Numbered from the stretch's first letter, positions 53,341 through 62,303 are shown. The stretch: 64,000 nt of DNA from Caballeronia novacaledonica (GCF_900258035.1 NZ_OGTP01000002.1:310001-374000); one strand, 5' to 3'. The notes: generated from the letters alone by a model not told the origin. A program made the numbers and translations.

Positions 53341-54594
53341 ATGTCGTCCCTGTCGACCACTACTCATACGAACCGCGCAACGACGTGGGCGCTCATCGGC
53401 GCCGCCGCGCTGATCCTGAGCGCCGCGATGGGCGTGCGCCAGACTTTCGGGCTTTTCATCGGGCCGTTTTCCTTCGATCGCGGCCTGCCCGTCACGCTGA
53501 TCGCTTTCGCGATCGCGCTGCACAATCTCGTCTGGGGCTTCGCGCAACCGTTCGCGGGCGCCGCCGCCGACCGGTACGGCGCCGCGCCCGTCGTGGCGAT
53601 GGGCGCGGCCACGTTCGCGGCGGGACTCGCGCTCGCGGCCGCCGCGACTTCCGGATGGATGCTCGTGCTCGGGCTCGGATTGCTCGTCGGCATCGGCATC
53701 AGTTGCACGAGCTTCGGTGTCGTGCTCGCGACGGTCGGACGCGTCGCGTCGCCGCAAACACGCAGCGTCGCGATGGGTCTCGCCAGCGCGGGCGGCTCGC
53801 TCGGGCAGGTGCTGATGGTGCCGTTCGCGCAGCAGGTGCGCGTGCATGCGGGCGTGGCGGCGTCGCTATACGCGCTCGCCTTCGTGTTGCTGCTCGCCGC
53901 GCCGCTCGGCATCGTGCTCGATCGCGCGAGTCGCCGGAGCAAGGCATCGGCGCCGGTATCGGCATCGGATGAAACTCGCGCGATGCCGCTGCGCGAGACG
54001 CTTGCGTATGCGTCGCGTCATCGCGGCTACCGGCTGCTGACGCTCGGCTTTTTCACATGCGGATTTCAGCTCGCGTTCATCGCGACGCATCTGCCGGGTT
54101 ATCTGATGCTCTGTCACATGCCGGTCGGACTCGGCGCGACGGCGCTCGCGCTGATCGGCTTCTTCAACATGATCGGCAGTTGGGGATGCGGATGGCTCGG
54201 CGGACGCTTGCGGCAGCATCACGTGCTCGCGTGGCTCTATCTGATTCGCGGCGGCGCGATCGCCCTGTTCGTTCTGCTGCCGACGACGAGCGTGTCCGTC
54301 GTCGTCTTCGCCGCCGTCATGGGGCTGACGTGGCTCGGCACGGTGCCGCTCACCAACGGGCTCATCGCGAAGGTATTCGGCACGCGCCATCTGGGCACGC
54401 TGTTCGGCGTCGTGTTTTTAAGTCATCAGCTCGGATCGTTTCTCGGGGCGTGGCTCGGCGGGTATGTGTTCGACACGACCGGTTCGTACTCGCTGATCTG
54501 GGGCGCGACGGCCGTGGCGGGCCTCGTCGCGGCGCTGCTGCACTTTCCTATCGACGACCGGCCCGTCGGCGAAGCGGCGCTCGCGGCCGCTTAA
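53341..54594 (+). CDS. MFS transporter, monocarboxylate/OFA-like
   Basis: This 417-residue, 12-helix transporter has AAMGVRQTFGLFIGPFSFDRGL in helix 1 and DRYGAAPVVAMGA in the 2-3 loop, as in bacterial OFA/monocarboxylate-type MFS proteins. AAGGAGG lies before the start. It is convergent with the PBP7-like gene, and the stop codons overlap. Confidence 0.85.
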   Translation: MSSLSTTTHTNRATTWALIGAAALILSAAMGVRQTFGLFIGPFSFDRGLPVTLIAFAIALHNLVWGFAQPFAGAAADRYGAAPVVAMGAATFAAGLALAAAATSGWMLVLGLGLLVGIGISCTSFGVVLATVGRVASPQTRSVAMGLASAGGSLGQVLMVPFAQQVRVHAGVAASLYALAFVLLLAAPLGIVLDRASRRSKASAPVSASDETRAMPLRETLAYASRHRGYRLLTLGFFTCGFQLAFIATHLPGYLMLCHMPVGLGATALALIGFFNMIGSWGCGWLGGRLRQHHVLAWLYLIRGGAIALFVLLPTTSVSVVVFAAVMGLTWLGTVPLTNGLIAKVFGTRHLGTLFGVVFLSHQLGSFLGAWLGGYVFDTTGSYSLIWGATAVAGLVAALLHFPIDDRPVGEAALAAA

Positions 54595-55418
54595 TGGCGC
54601 GGATGCCGCATCAGCCATCCGCGCAAATTCGCCGCATCCTGAAAGTGTGCCTGCGCATTCGGCGCACCGAGAATCACCAAAAGCGCCGGACGTCCATGCA
54701 CTTGCGTGACGACGACAAGACAATGCCCCGCCTCGTTCGTGAACCCCGTTTTTTGCAATCCAATTTGCCAGGACTCGCGATAAACCAGCGGATCCGTATT
54801 GCGATACATCAGCGGCCCCGCGCCGCCGAGCACGAGCTTGTGATGCGAAGTCGCGTATTCGCGAATCGCCGGATAGCGATACGCCGCGCGCGCGAGTTTC
54901 GTGAGATCGCGCGCGGTCGATACGTTGTGCGGCGACAGCCCCGTCGGATCGACGAAATGGCTGCGGTTCATATGCAGGCGCTTCGCGGTGCGGTTCATCG
55001 CGCGCACGAAGCCCGCGCGTCCGCCGGGATAATCGCGGCTCAACGCGAACGCGGCACGATTTTCCGACGACATCAACGCGATATGCAGCATCGTCCTGCG
55101 CAGCAGAAGCGAGCCGACGGGCAAGCGCGAGCGCGACCACTTGAGGCGATCGACGTCGGCATCGGTGATGCGCGCGGGCTTGAGCAGCGAGCGCTTCGAG
55201 TCGAGCACGACCATGGCGGTGAGCAGCTTGGTGAGCGATGCGATCGGCACGCGCGCGTCGGCGTTTTTCGCGTAGAGCGTGCGGCCGGTGTTCATATCGA
55301 CGGCGATCGCGGCGCGCGCCTGCACGACCGGTCTGGCGACGATGCGCTTCGCGTGCGCGATCAGCGGCACCAGACTCGCAAAGATGAAGACGATGAAGAA
55401 GAGATGGAATTTGAGCAT
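54591..55418 (-). CDS. S11 D-alanyl-D-alanine endopeptidase (PBP7-like)
   Basis: This 275-residue penicillin-binding protein has a signal peptide or N-terminal helix (FHLFFIVFIFASLVPLIAHA). The three active-site motifs are S61-L-T-K64, S118-E-N120 and K223-T-G225. It lacks the C-terminal membrane anchor of PBP5, so it resembles PBP7/PbpG, which trims peptidoglycan cross-links in the periplasm. Confidence 0.9.
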   Translation of the reverse strand: MLKFHLFFIVFIFASLVPLIAHAKRIVARPVVQARAAIAVDMNTGRTLYAKNADARVPIASLTKLLTAMVVLDSKRSLLKPARITDADVDRLKWSRSRLPVGSLLLRRTMLHIALMSSENRAAFALSRDYPGGRAGFVRAMNRTAKRLHMNRSHFVDPTGLSPHNVSTARDLTKLARAAYRYPAIREYATSHHKLVLGGAGPLMYRNTDPLVYRESWQIGLQKTGFTNEAGHCLVVVTQVHGRPALLVILGAPNAQAHFQDAANLRGWLMRHPRH

Positions 55419-55557
55419 GACGCGATCAGATGCGCGTCATCGGAACGATTGGCGGCGAATATGGCGGCGCATGTGGCGTCATGAGGCAGCGGCTGGCGAA
55501 AGAGTCCGCTACCGTAAGTTGCGCGGCTTAAGTGAAACTTAAACCCCGCAACACGCA

Positions 55558-56790
55558 CTATCGCGTGCGCGCCCAATGCGCGAGTCCCGCGCACGCAATC
55601 AGCAGGCTTCCCGTCACGAAGAACACCGAGTGCAATCCGAGCCACACGCCGATCTGCCCGCCGATCAGCGGCCCGGCCACTTGCCCGCTGAACTGCGCCG
55701 ATTGCAGATAGCCGAGCATCTGTCCGCTGCTGTTTTCATCGACGGCACTGCGCGCGAGTTTCGCGATGGAAGGCAGCAAACCGGCGAGCGTCATGCCCAT
55801 CAGCATGCGCAACGCGGCGAGTTGCCACCACTGATGCACGAACGCCTGCGGAATCATCGCGATGCCGGTCAGCACGAGACATCCGACGATCACGTTCCAG
55901 CTTCCGATGCGGTCCGCCAGCGCGCCGAGCCGCGCCGCCGTCAACATGCTGCCGAGCGCCGAGCACGCCATCACGATGCCCGCGATGCGCGCCACATTGT
56001 CGGGCTTCACGCCGAGACTGCCGATATACACCGTGATGACCGGTTCGATCGACATGTTCGCGAGCAGCACCATCATCGCGGTCGCGAGCAACGCGGCGAC
56101 CACGACGTGGTTCGTGCGATGCGCATGCGTCGAGGCCGTATGCGACGCGCGCTTCTTCGCATCGTCCGGATGAAAATCTTCCTTCACGAGAAAGATGGTC
56201 GCCAGCGCGGCCACCGCGATCATCCCGGCGCCCGCGAAAAAAGTCCCGCGAATGCCGATCAATCCCGGCAACATGCCGCCGATCAGCGGCCCGGCGAGAT
56301 TGCCCGCGAGCGCGCCCGTCGACAGAATGCCGAGCGCCCAGCCGGCGCGTTCGCGCGGCGCCTGCGTGCCGACCATCACCGTAGACGCCGACGCATAGCC
56401 GCCGATCAACCCCGCGAGCAGACGCAGCGCAACGAGCTGATGCACCGAATGCGCGACGCCGATCAGCGACATCACGATAGCCATGCCGACCGCCGCGCGC
56501 ACGAGCATCGGCTTGCGGCCATAGCGATCCGCGAGACGCCCCCAAAGCGGCGCGGTGACGGCGGTGCCGAGAAACGTCGCGCTGAACGCGACGCCCGACC
56601 ATTCGATCACCGCCGCCTGCGATTGCACGCCGAGCTGCCGGACATACAACGGCAAAAACGGCAGCAGCATGCTGAGACTCACGAGCGTCGTGAACGAACC
56701 GAACACGCAGACGGCCAGATTGCGCCGCCAGTGCTGTCCGTTGCGTTCCGCGTAGCCGGGCGGAATGGATGCTGAAATAACCTGGCTCAT
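55558..56790 (-). CDS. MFS multidrug efflux transporter, MdtG-like
   Basis: This 410-residue, 12-helix transporter begins WRRNLAVCVFGSFTTLVSLSMLLPFLPLYVRQLGV, close in pattern to E. coli MdtG. It has the motif A loop GRLADRYGRKPMLVRA and motif C (GILSTGALAGNLAGPLIGGML). It lies downstream of a LysR gene on the same strand. Confidence 0.88.
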   Translation of the reverse strand: MSQVISASIPPGYAERNGQHWRRNLAVCVFGSFTTLVSLSMLLPFLPLYVRQLGVQSQAAVIEWSGVAFSATFLGTAVTAPLWGRLADRYGRKPMLVRAAVGMAIVMSLIGVAHSVHQLVALRLLAGLIGGYASASTVMVGTQAPRERAGWALGILSTGALAGNLAGPLIGGMLPGLIGIRGTFFAGAGMIAVAALATIFLVKEDFHPDDAKKRASHTASTHAHRTNHVVVAALLATAMMVLLANMSIEPVITVYIGSLGVKPDNVARIAGIVMACSALGSMLTAARLGALADRIGSWNVIVGCLVLTGIAMIPQAFVHQWWQLAALRMLMGMTLAGLLPSIAKLARSAVDENSSGQMLGYLQSAQFSGQVAGPLIGGQIGVWLGLHSVFFVTGSLLIACAGLAHWARTR

Positions 56791-56952
56791 TTCGACCTCG
56801 CAAGCGCACCGGCGAACACGCTGCGCCAGCGCTGGAACTGATTCGAGACTGCGTATCGCATAGCACCTCCACCACGGCTTCGGCGCGGTCTACGCGCCTT
56901 TCGATGAAGGCCAGTCTATATTCGATCGAATCGGGAGAGAATCGACGGCGAT

Positions 56953-56969
56953 CGGAAGATAATCTTCCG
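56953..56969. promoter_or_regulatory. 17-base palindrome after the LysR gene
   Basis: CGGAAGAT-A-ATCTTCCG is perfect over 8-base arms. It directly abuts the LysR stop and lies 163 bases before the MFS start, in its promoter region. It could be an operator or part of a terminator; there is no U-run. Confidence 0.4.
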
Positions 56970-57893
56970 TTATGCGGTTGAATCGATCTGAAATTGCTTA
57001 AAGTGACGCCGCAGACGCGGCGTCGCGAAATCGACAAACGCGCGCACTTTCGGCACCGAGAGCCGTCCGTGCGGCGTCAGCAGATGCACCGGCAACGGCG
57101 CATGCTCGCTGTCCGGGAGCACGATCTGCAGCGTCTTGTCCTTCACTTCCTTCGCGACGTGATACGAAAAGAGCCGCGTGAGGCCATGACCATCGACGGC
57201 GGAGGCCACCGCCGCCCGCACCGTGTTCACGATGAAACGCGGCGTGAACTGCACGACTTGCGGAATCGTCGAGCCGCTCGACGTCGGGAAGCTCCACGAA
57301 TCGAGGCCGAAGTGCGTCATCGAGATGATCTGATGCTGCGCGAGATCGGCAGGCTGTCCGATGCGCGGGTGCCGGACGAGATAGCGCGGCGATGCGGCCA
57401 CGACGCGCCGCACTTCGCCCACGGGAATCGCGGCCAGCGTCGAGTCCGACAGATGCGCGATGCGCAGCGCCACATCGATGCCCTCGTCGATCAGACTCAC
57501 GGGACGGTCGAGCATTTGCAGGCGCACGGAAACGGCGGGAAAGCGCGCGATGAAATCGTCGAGCATCGGGCGCAGGAAGTCTTCGCCCGCCGCGACGGGC
57601 GCGGTGATCGTCAAGAGCCCGCGCGGCGCGGCGCGTTCGTGCGCGATCAGCAAATCGGCTTCTTCGAGATCGATGAGAATGCGGCGGCACGCGGCGGCGT
57701 AACGCTCGCCCGCTTCGGACAGCTTGATGGTGCGCGTCGTGCGATGAAGCAAGGCCGTGCCGGTATGCGCTTCGAGAAAGGCGATCGCCCGGCTCACGGC
57801 GGCGGGCGAGCGGCCGAGCCGCCGCCCCGCGCCCGCCAGACTGCCCTCGTCCAGCGTGGCGATGAACACTTTCATCGCGTCGATTCGGTCCAT
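56970..57893 (-). CDS. LysR-family regulator, CrgA-like
   Basis: This 307-residue protein has an N-terminal HTH (DRIDAMKVFIATLDEGSLAGAGRRLGRSPAAVSRAIAFLE, then LLHRTTRTIKLSEAGERY) of the CrgA-like branch and a substrate-binding domain. It precedes the MdtG-like exporter on the same strand and follows ohr by 70 bases. Confidence 0.9.
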   Translation of the reverse strand: MDRIDAMKVFIATLDEGSLAGAGRRLGRSPAAVSRAIAFLEAHTGTALLHRTTRTIKLSEAGERYAAACRRILIDLEEADLLIAHERAAPRGLLTITAPVAAGEDFLRPMLDDFIARFPAVSVRLQMLDRPVSLIDEGIDVALRIAHLSDSTLAAIPVGEVRRVVAASPRYLVRHPRIGQPADLAQHQIISMTHFGLDSWSFPTSSGSTIPQVVQFTPRFIVNTVRAAVASAVDGHGLTRLFSYHVAKEVKDKTLQIVLPDSEHAPLPVHLLTPHGRLSVPKVRAFVDFATPRLRRHFKQFQIDSTA

Positions 57894-57963
57894 GTCGGCT
57901 CGGTGCTTCGCTTGATCGATGAAGCGCCAAGTCTACCGGACCGGATCGCATGAACGAAACGCG

Positions 57964-58380
57964 TCATACCACCGTGATCGTCACGTCGATGTTGCTCTTC
58001 AGCGCCTTCGAATACGGGCAGGTCTGATGCGCCAGGTTCGCGATTTCCTCGGCCACCGCGCGCTCGATGCCCGGCAGGCTCACGTTCAGGCGCGCGCGCA
58101 GCAGATACGCTTCGCCGGCCATGCCGAGGTCCACTTCCGCATCGACGGCGGTGTCGGCGGGCAGGCGCGTCTTCAGCTTCGCGGCGGCCTTGGTCATCGC
58201 GCCGATGAAACACGCGGACCAGCCCGCGGCGAGCATCTGCTCGGGATTGGTGCCCGCACCCGCCGATCCGGGCGTCGAGAGCTTCACGTCGAGACGGCCG
58301 TCGGTGCTCTTCGCATGGCCTTCGCGGCCTCCGACGACGCGGGTTTTGCCGGTGTACAGGACGGTGTCGATCTGGGTCAT
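57964..58380 (-). CDS. ohr: Organic hydroperoxide resistance protein Ohr
   Basis: This 138-residue OsmC-family protein has the two redox cysteines C57 (in GWSACFIGAM) and C121 (in HQTCPYSKALKSNIDV). Ohr reduces organic hydroperoxides using lipoylated or thiol partners. No ohrR regulator is adjacent. It begins 36 bases after the next small gene on the same strand. Confidence 0.95.
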   Translation of the reverse strand: MTQIDTVLYTGKTRVVGGREGHAKSTDGRLDVKLSTPGSAGAGTNPEQMLAAGWSACFIGAMTKAAAKLKTRLPADTAVDAEVDLGMAGEAYLLRARLNVSLPGIERAVAEEIANLAHQTCPYSKALKSNIDVTITVV

Positions 58381-58416
58381 GATGTTTTCCTCGTGTGGGT
58401 TCGAACGTTGGATTGC

Positions 58417-58689
58417 TTAGTGATGCGCGAAGAGCTTGGCCACGTCGTGCGTCGACGTGCCGCGCGCACCCGATTGCGAGACCGTGTCGGTCATGCCGCC
58501 GTACGCCTGCATCGGCATCGCGGCGCTTTCGCTGGCGATGGTCTGCGCGCTTACGCCGCGCTGCGAGGCGGGCGCGCCCACGAGCGGGTCGTAGTGCGGC
58601 GCGGGACCGTAGCCGCTGCCGGCGAACGCGGAACCGGCGGCGACGGCGCTGACGGCGATGACTGCGGCGGTGACGAATTGCTTGATCAT
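58417..58689 (-). CDS. Small secreted protein, unknown
   Basis: This 90-residue protein has a clear signal peptide (FVTAAVIAVSAVAAGSAFA) and a short mature part, rich in Ser, Ala and Gly, ending DVAKLFAHH. I do not recognise a family. It lies between ohr and a DUF4148 gene, all on the minus strand, and is likely part of the same envelope-related cluster. Confidence 0.65.
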   Translation of the reverse strand: MIKQFVTAAVIAVSAVAAGSAFAGSGYGPAPHYDPLVGAPASQRGVSAQTIASESAAMPMQAYGGMTDTVSQSGARGTSTHDVAKLFAHH

Positions 58690-58745
58690 GATTGGCTCTC
58701 TATGAGTAATGTCGGTCGATATTTAGTAATAGACTGGCGAGCCGG

Positions 58746-58964
58746 TTAGCTGCCCTGATACAGGCTGCGCAGCGCGGCGATCTGGCCATCGCGCTGCGCC
58801 TGAACCAGTTCACGCTTCACTTCGGCGCGGGTCTTGCCGACATTGTTCTGGCTCGCGGCGGTTTGTTGCGTCTGCACGTTCACCGGGCTGGCCGGCACGG
58901 CGGCGTGAGCGACACCCGCGACAGCGCTGGCGACGAGAGCGAAAGCAACGAGAGTGGATTTCAT
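58746..58964 (-). CDS. Small secreted DUF4148 protein
   Basis: This 72-residue protein has a signal peptide (LVAFALVASAVAGVAHA) and the DUF4148 core KTRAEVKRELVQAQRDGQ. AAGGAGA precedes the start. Such small periplasmic proteins are common in Burkholderiaceae; their function is unknown. A regulatory element shared with the two-component-system region lies upstream (59092-59170). Confidence 0.8.
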   Translation of the reverse strand: MKSTLVAFALVASAVAGVAHAAVPASPVNVQTQQTAASQNNVGKTRAEVKRELVQAQRDGQIAALRSLYQGS

Positions 58965-59091
58965 GGTGTTTCTCCTTGGCGGATGGATCGGTCAGTTGAA
59001 TGAACTGAAAGAGTTGAGGCACTCGGGCTTCGCGGTGTTCGTCTTGCGTTTCACTCGTGAGCCGTCGTTGTGTGTATTTGAAGCCCCGCAG

Positions 59092-59170
59092 GTATCTGGC
59101 TTGTGTCCGGGAACGGGGCCTTGTGCAATGTTTTGTATCGCGTGCGATTCAGATACATTGCGATACGAAG
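59092..59170 (-). repeat. Regulatory direct repeat, copy 1
   Basis: About 79 bases similar to 59813-59893. It holds GTATC at 59092 and 59135, and GATAC at 59152 and 59162, the last two exactly 10 bases apart. The conserved words CTTGTGTC and GTGCAATGTT are also present. It lies upstream of the DUF4148 gene on the minus strand. Confidence 0.65.
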
Positions 59171-59176
59171 CCCCGT

Positions 59177-59707
59177 TTAGCGCTCGGCCAGCAGCTTCTG
59201 GATCGCCGCTTCGGTCTGCGCGTAATCGCCCTCGCCGACATGCGTGTAGGCCACCTGGCCGTGCTTGTCGATCAGATAGAACGCCGGCCAGTACTGATTG
59301 CCATACGCGGCCCAGGTCGCATAACGGTTGTCCTGCGCAACGGGGTACGTGATACCGAAGCGCTCGATCGCGCGCTTCACGTTGTTCGTGTCCTGCTCGA
59401 ACGGAAACTCTGGCGTATGCACGCCGATGACGACGAGCCCCTTGTCCGCGTACTTCCGATGCCACGACTTCACGGAAGGCAGCGTGTTGACGCAATTGCC
59501 GCACGCGAAGGTCCAGAAATCGACGAGCACGACCTTGCCGCGCAACTGCGCGAGCGTGAGCGGCGGGCTGTTGAGCCACGTGTCGATGCCGGCGAATTCC
59601 GGCGCGGCGTTGGCGTGCGCGTTGGTGCCGGCGGCGTGCACGGGCGCAATGGCCGCGCAGGCGGCCAGTCCGGCGCATGCGGCAGCGTTCTTGATGGCGG
59701 CGAGCAT
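59177..59707 (-). CDS. Periplasmic thioredoxin-like (TlpA/redoxin) protein
   Basis: This 176-residue protein has a signal peptide (ACAGLAACAAIAPVHAA) and a thioredoxin fold with active site C69-G-N-C72 in VVLVDFWTFACGNCVNTLP. The cis-Pro loop is in YWPAFYLID. It resembles the TlpA-like C-terminal domain of DipZ-type proteins. It is divergent from the two-component system, with the second regulatory repeat copy between them. Confidence 0.88.
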   Translation of the reverse strand: MLAAIKNAAACAGLAACAAIAPVHAAGTNAHANAAPEFAGIDTWLNSPPLTLAQLRGKVVLVDFWTFACGNCVNTLPSVKSWHRKYADKGLVVIGVHTPEFPFEQDTNNVKRAIERFGITYPVAQDNRYATWAAYGNQYWPAFYLIDKHGQVAYTHVGEGDYAQTEAAIQKLLAER

Positions 59708-59812
59708 GTTGAAGTCCTCTGAATGCGGTAAGAATCGGGGCGGCGCGACGAGAAGCCGTCGCCCCGGCTGGCCGACGTTCGCATCGGCATGACCGCATTG
59801 GACTGCGCGCGC

Positions 59813-59893
59813 GTATCCCGCTTGTGTCGGGGAAAGGCGGCTCGTGCAATGTTATGTATCGCGCGAGATGCGGGATACACTGCGATACAAAAC
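59813..59893 (-). repeat. Regulatory direct repeat, copy 2
   Basis: About 81 bases similar to 59092-59170. It holds GTATC at 59813 and 59856, and GATAC at 59874 and 59884 (10-base period). It lies between the divergent thioredoxin-like gene and the response-regulator operon. The spacing fits tandem sites for an OmpR/PhoB-type regulator, probably the one encoded at 60077 (inference). Confidence 0.65.
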
Positions 59894-59946
59894 TTCCGCC
59901 GAATAGCGCTATAACGCAGACATCGCATCATCGGCGGGAGCTTCGA

Positions 59947-60090
59947 ATGAAACGCATGCTGGCGGTTCTCGCCTTTCTCGTGGGCGGCATCGCGACGGAA
60001 ATGGCCCATCCGGTTCAGTGTCTGCTGGTCAGCCCGAGCCGGTTGCAACTCAAGCGACAACGACAACGATCCATCGATGGAAACCACTGA
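59947..60090 (+). CDS. Possible 47-residue leader protein
   Basis: ATG 59947 follows GGGAG at six bases. It encodes a hydrophobic N-terminus (MLAVLAFLVGGIATEMA) and a basic tail, overlapping the response-regulator start by 14 bases. It could be a translated leader of the two-component operon or chance; only the ribosome-binding site and signal-like start support it. Confidence 0.35.
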   Translation: MKRMLAVLAFLVGGIATEMAHPVQCLLVSPSRLQLKRQRQRSIDGNH

Positions 60091-60820
60091 TCACGTATTG
60101 ATCGTCGACGACGATCGCGGCATTCGCGAACTGCTCGCCACGTACCTCGAAAAGAACGGCATGCGTGTGTCGCTCGCGGCGAACGGACGGCAGATGCGCG
60201 CCGTGCTGGAGCAGCAAGGCGCGCCGGATCTGATCGTGCTCGATCTGATGCTGCCCGGCGAAGACGGTCTCGTGCTGTGCCGCGAACTGCGCGCGGGCAA
60301 GTACCGCGACGTGCCCGTGCTGATGCTCACCGCGCGCAACGAGGAAGCCGATCGCATTCTCGGCCTCGAAATGGGCGCCGACGATTACCTGCCGAAACCC
60401 TTCGCCGTGCGCGAACTGCTTGCGCGTATCCGCTCGGTGCTGCGCCGCACGCGCATGTTGCCGCCGGGAATGGAAGTGACGGAGGACGCGCAAATGCTGG
60501 CGTTCGGCGACTGGCGCCTCGACACGACCGCGCGCCATCTGCTCGATGCCGAAGGCACGATGGTCGCGCTCTCCGGCGCGGAATATCGCCTGCTGCGCGT
60601 GTTTCTCGACAACGCGCAGCGCGTGCTCACGCGCGATCAGTTGCTGAACCTGACGCAAGGACGTCAGGCCGATGCATTCGACCGCTCCATCGACCTGCTC
60701 GTGTCGCGTCTGCGTCAGCGTCTGCGCGACACCGCCCGCGAGCCGCGCTACATCAAGACGCTGCGCAGCGAAGGTTATGTGTTTTCGGCCGAAGTCAAAC
60801 CGATCGAGTCTTCGCAATGA
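60077..60820 (+). CDS. OmpR-family response regulator
   Basis: This 247-residue protein has a receiver domain with acidic pocket D11-D12 and phospho-acceptor D56 (LIVLDLMLPGEDGL), and the KPF lysine. The C-terminal OmpR/PhoB winged helix follows (LSGAEYRLLRVFLDNAQRVLTRDQLL, RSIDLLVSRLRQRLRD, IKTLRSEGYVF). It overlaps the kinase gene by four bases (ATGA). The 10-base-spaced GATAC boxes upstream are candidate binding sites. Confidence 0.93.
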   Translation: METTDHVLIVDDDRGIRELLATYLEKNGMRVSLAANGRQMRAVLEQQGAPDLIVLDLMLPGEDGLVLCRELRAGKYRDVPVLMLTARNEEADRILGLEMGADDYLPKPFAVRELLARIRSVLRRTRMLPPGMEVTEDAQMLAFGDWRLDTTARHLLDAEGTMVALSGAEYRLLRVFLDNAQRVLTRDQLLNLTQGRQADAFDRSIDLLVSRLRQRLRDTAREPRYIKTLRSEGYVFSAEVKPIESSQ

Positions 60821-62145
60821 GCACGGTGTCGCCCGCTTCCCTGCTGCACTGGCCGCGCACGCTGTTCGCGCGGCTCGCGCTGATTCTCGTCGTCGGACTG
60901 GCGCTCGCGCAGACGTTCTCGTTCCTTCTGACGATGCGCGAACGCGACGATTCGATGACTCACATGATGATGGGCTACGTCGAGCGCGAAGTGGCAAGCT
61001 CGGTCGCGCTGCTCGATCATCTGCCGCCGGACGAGCGCGCGCAGTGGCTGCCGCGTCTCGCGCGCCGCAGCTATCAATTCATCCTCGGGCCGGGCGTGAC
61101 CGGCGCGCCGCCGGATGCCGCGCTGTCGGAGCGTTTCGCGCGTTCGATCGACGAAGGCATCGGCAAGCGCTATCCGCTGACGGTCAACGCCGTGCCCGGC
61201 GACAGGGAACGCTTTCAGGTGCATCTGCGGCTGTCGGACGGCTCGCCGCTCACCATCGACATGCGTCCGATGGTCGGCACGCCGCTTTCCAGTTGGCTGC
61301 CGCTGGTTCTGGTGTTGCAACTGATCGTGCTCGGCGCGTGCTGCTGGCTCGCGGTGCGCCTCGCGACAGGCCCGCTCAAGCGCCTCGCCAATGCCGCCGA
61401 CACGCTCGGCCCCGATCTCAAGGCCGAACGCCTGCCCGAATCCGGGCCGGAGGAAGTCGCGCGCGCGGCGAAGGCGTTCAACGCGATGCAGGACCGCGTC
61501 TCGACGTACATGACCCAGCGCATGCAGATTCTCGCGGCGATCACGCACGATCTGCAGACGCCGATCACGCGCATGCGCCTGCGCGTCGACGTCATGGACG
61601 ACGAGGCAGCCGGCGCGAAGCTCCAGCAGGATCTGAAGGAAATGGAATCGCTCGTGAAGGAAGGCGTCACGTACGCGCGCACGCTGCACGGCACGAACGA
61701 AGCGCCGCGCCGCATCGATGCGGATGCGCTGTTCGAGAGCATCGTCGACGACTATCTCGACGCCGGGCAGCCGGTGACGTTGCGCGGCGGCATCGGCGGC
61801 GCGCTGATGGCGCCTCCGCAGGCATTGAAGCGCGTCGTGGGCAATCTCATCGACAACGCGATCAAGTATTCCGGCGCGGCGGAAATCGAAGTCGCCACGC
61901 GCAAGGATGGCCGCGCCGTGATCGCCGTGCTCGATCGCGGGCCGGGCATTCCGGACGAATCGCTGGAGGCGGTGTTCGAGCCGTTCGTCCGGCTGGAAGG
62001 CTCGCGCAACCGGCAGACCGGCGGCACGGGTCTGGGGCTCGCCATCGCGCGGCAGCTCACGCTCGCGATGGACGCGTCGCTTACGCTGCATCATCGCGAA
62101 GGCGGCGGGCTGGAAGCGCGTCTCGTCCTGAAAAAGGCGGCTTAA
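60817..62145 (+). CDS. Sensor histidine kinase
   Basis: This 442-residue protein has a membrane helix at about 18-38, a periplasmic loop of about 120 residues and a second helix near 160-180. A HAMP domain follows, then the H-box ILAAITHDLQTPITRMRLRVD with H244 and an HATPase domain with N-box (NLIDNAIKYS), DRGPGIP and GGTGLGLAIA. It pairs with the regulator at 60077. The signal is unknown. Confidence 0.93.
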   Translation: MSTVSPASLLHWPRTLFARLALILVVGLALAQTFSFLLTMRERDDSMTHMMMGYVEREVASSVALLDHLPPDERAQWLPRLARRSYQFILGPGVTGAPPDAALSERFARSIDEGIGKRYPLTVNAVPGDRERFQVHLRLSDGSPLTIDMRPMVGTPLSSWLPLVLVLQLIVLGACCWLAVRLATGPLKRLANAADTLGPDLKAERLPESGPEEVARAAKAFNAMQDRVSTYMTQRMQILAAITHDLQTPITRMRLRVDVMDDEAAGAKLQQDLKEMESLVKEGVTYARTLHGTNEAPRRIDADALFESIVDDYLDAGQPVTLRGGIGGALMAPPQALKRVVGNLIDNAIKYSGAAEIEVATRKDGRAVIAVLDRGPGIPDESLEAVFEPFVRLEGSRNRQTGGTGLGLAIARQLTLAMDASLTLHHREGGGLEARLVLKKAA

Positions 62146-62189
62146 AATACGATGTCCTATATCGAACGAGGACTACACGTTAGTCCCGC

Positions 62190-62219
62190 TTGACGTTCGA
62201 TGGCGATCTCCGCTAACGT
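62190..62219 (+). promoter_or_regulatory. Possible sigma-70 promoter for the GH28 gene
   Basis: TTGACG at 62190-62195, 18-base spacer, TAACGT at 62214-62219. The -10 is weak. It would give a leader of about 200 bases containing the palindrome at 62286-62303. Confidence 0.3.
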
Positions 62220-62285
62220 TTGCTCCATGACGCGCGAACCTACGCGCGCACCGGACATTGCTGGAGACGCCATGCCCCGCCCCGC

Positions 62286-62303
62286 CGATGTTGTACGACA
62301 TCG
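62286..62303. promoter_or_regulatory. Palindromic operator candidate upstream of the GH28 gene
   Basis: CGATGTTGTACGACATCG is symmetric at 16 of 18 positions about a central GTAC. The form resembles GntR-family operators. It lies 130 bases before the pectinase start. Confidence 0.4.

Noticed and set aside
60589-60612. GGAATA-N14-TGTT inside the response-regulator gene
   Set aside because: It lies in coding sequence, has a 14-base spacer and no gene start follows; probably chance.
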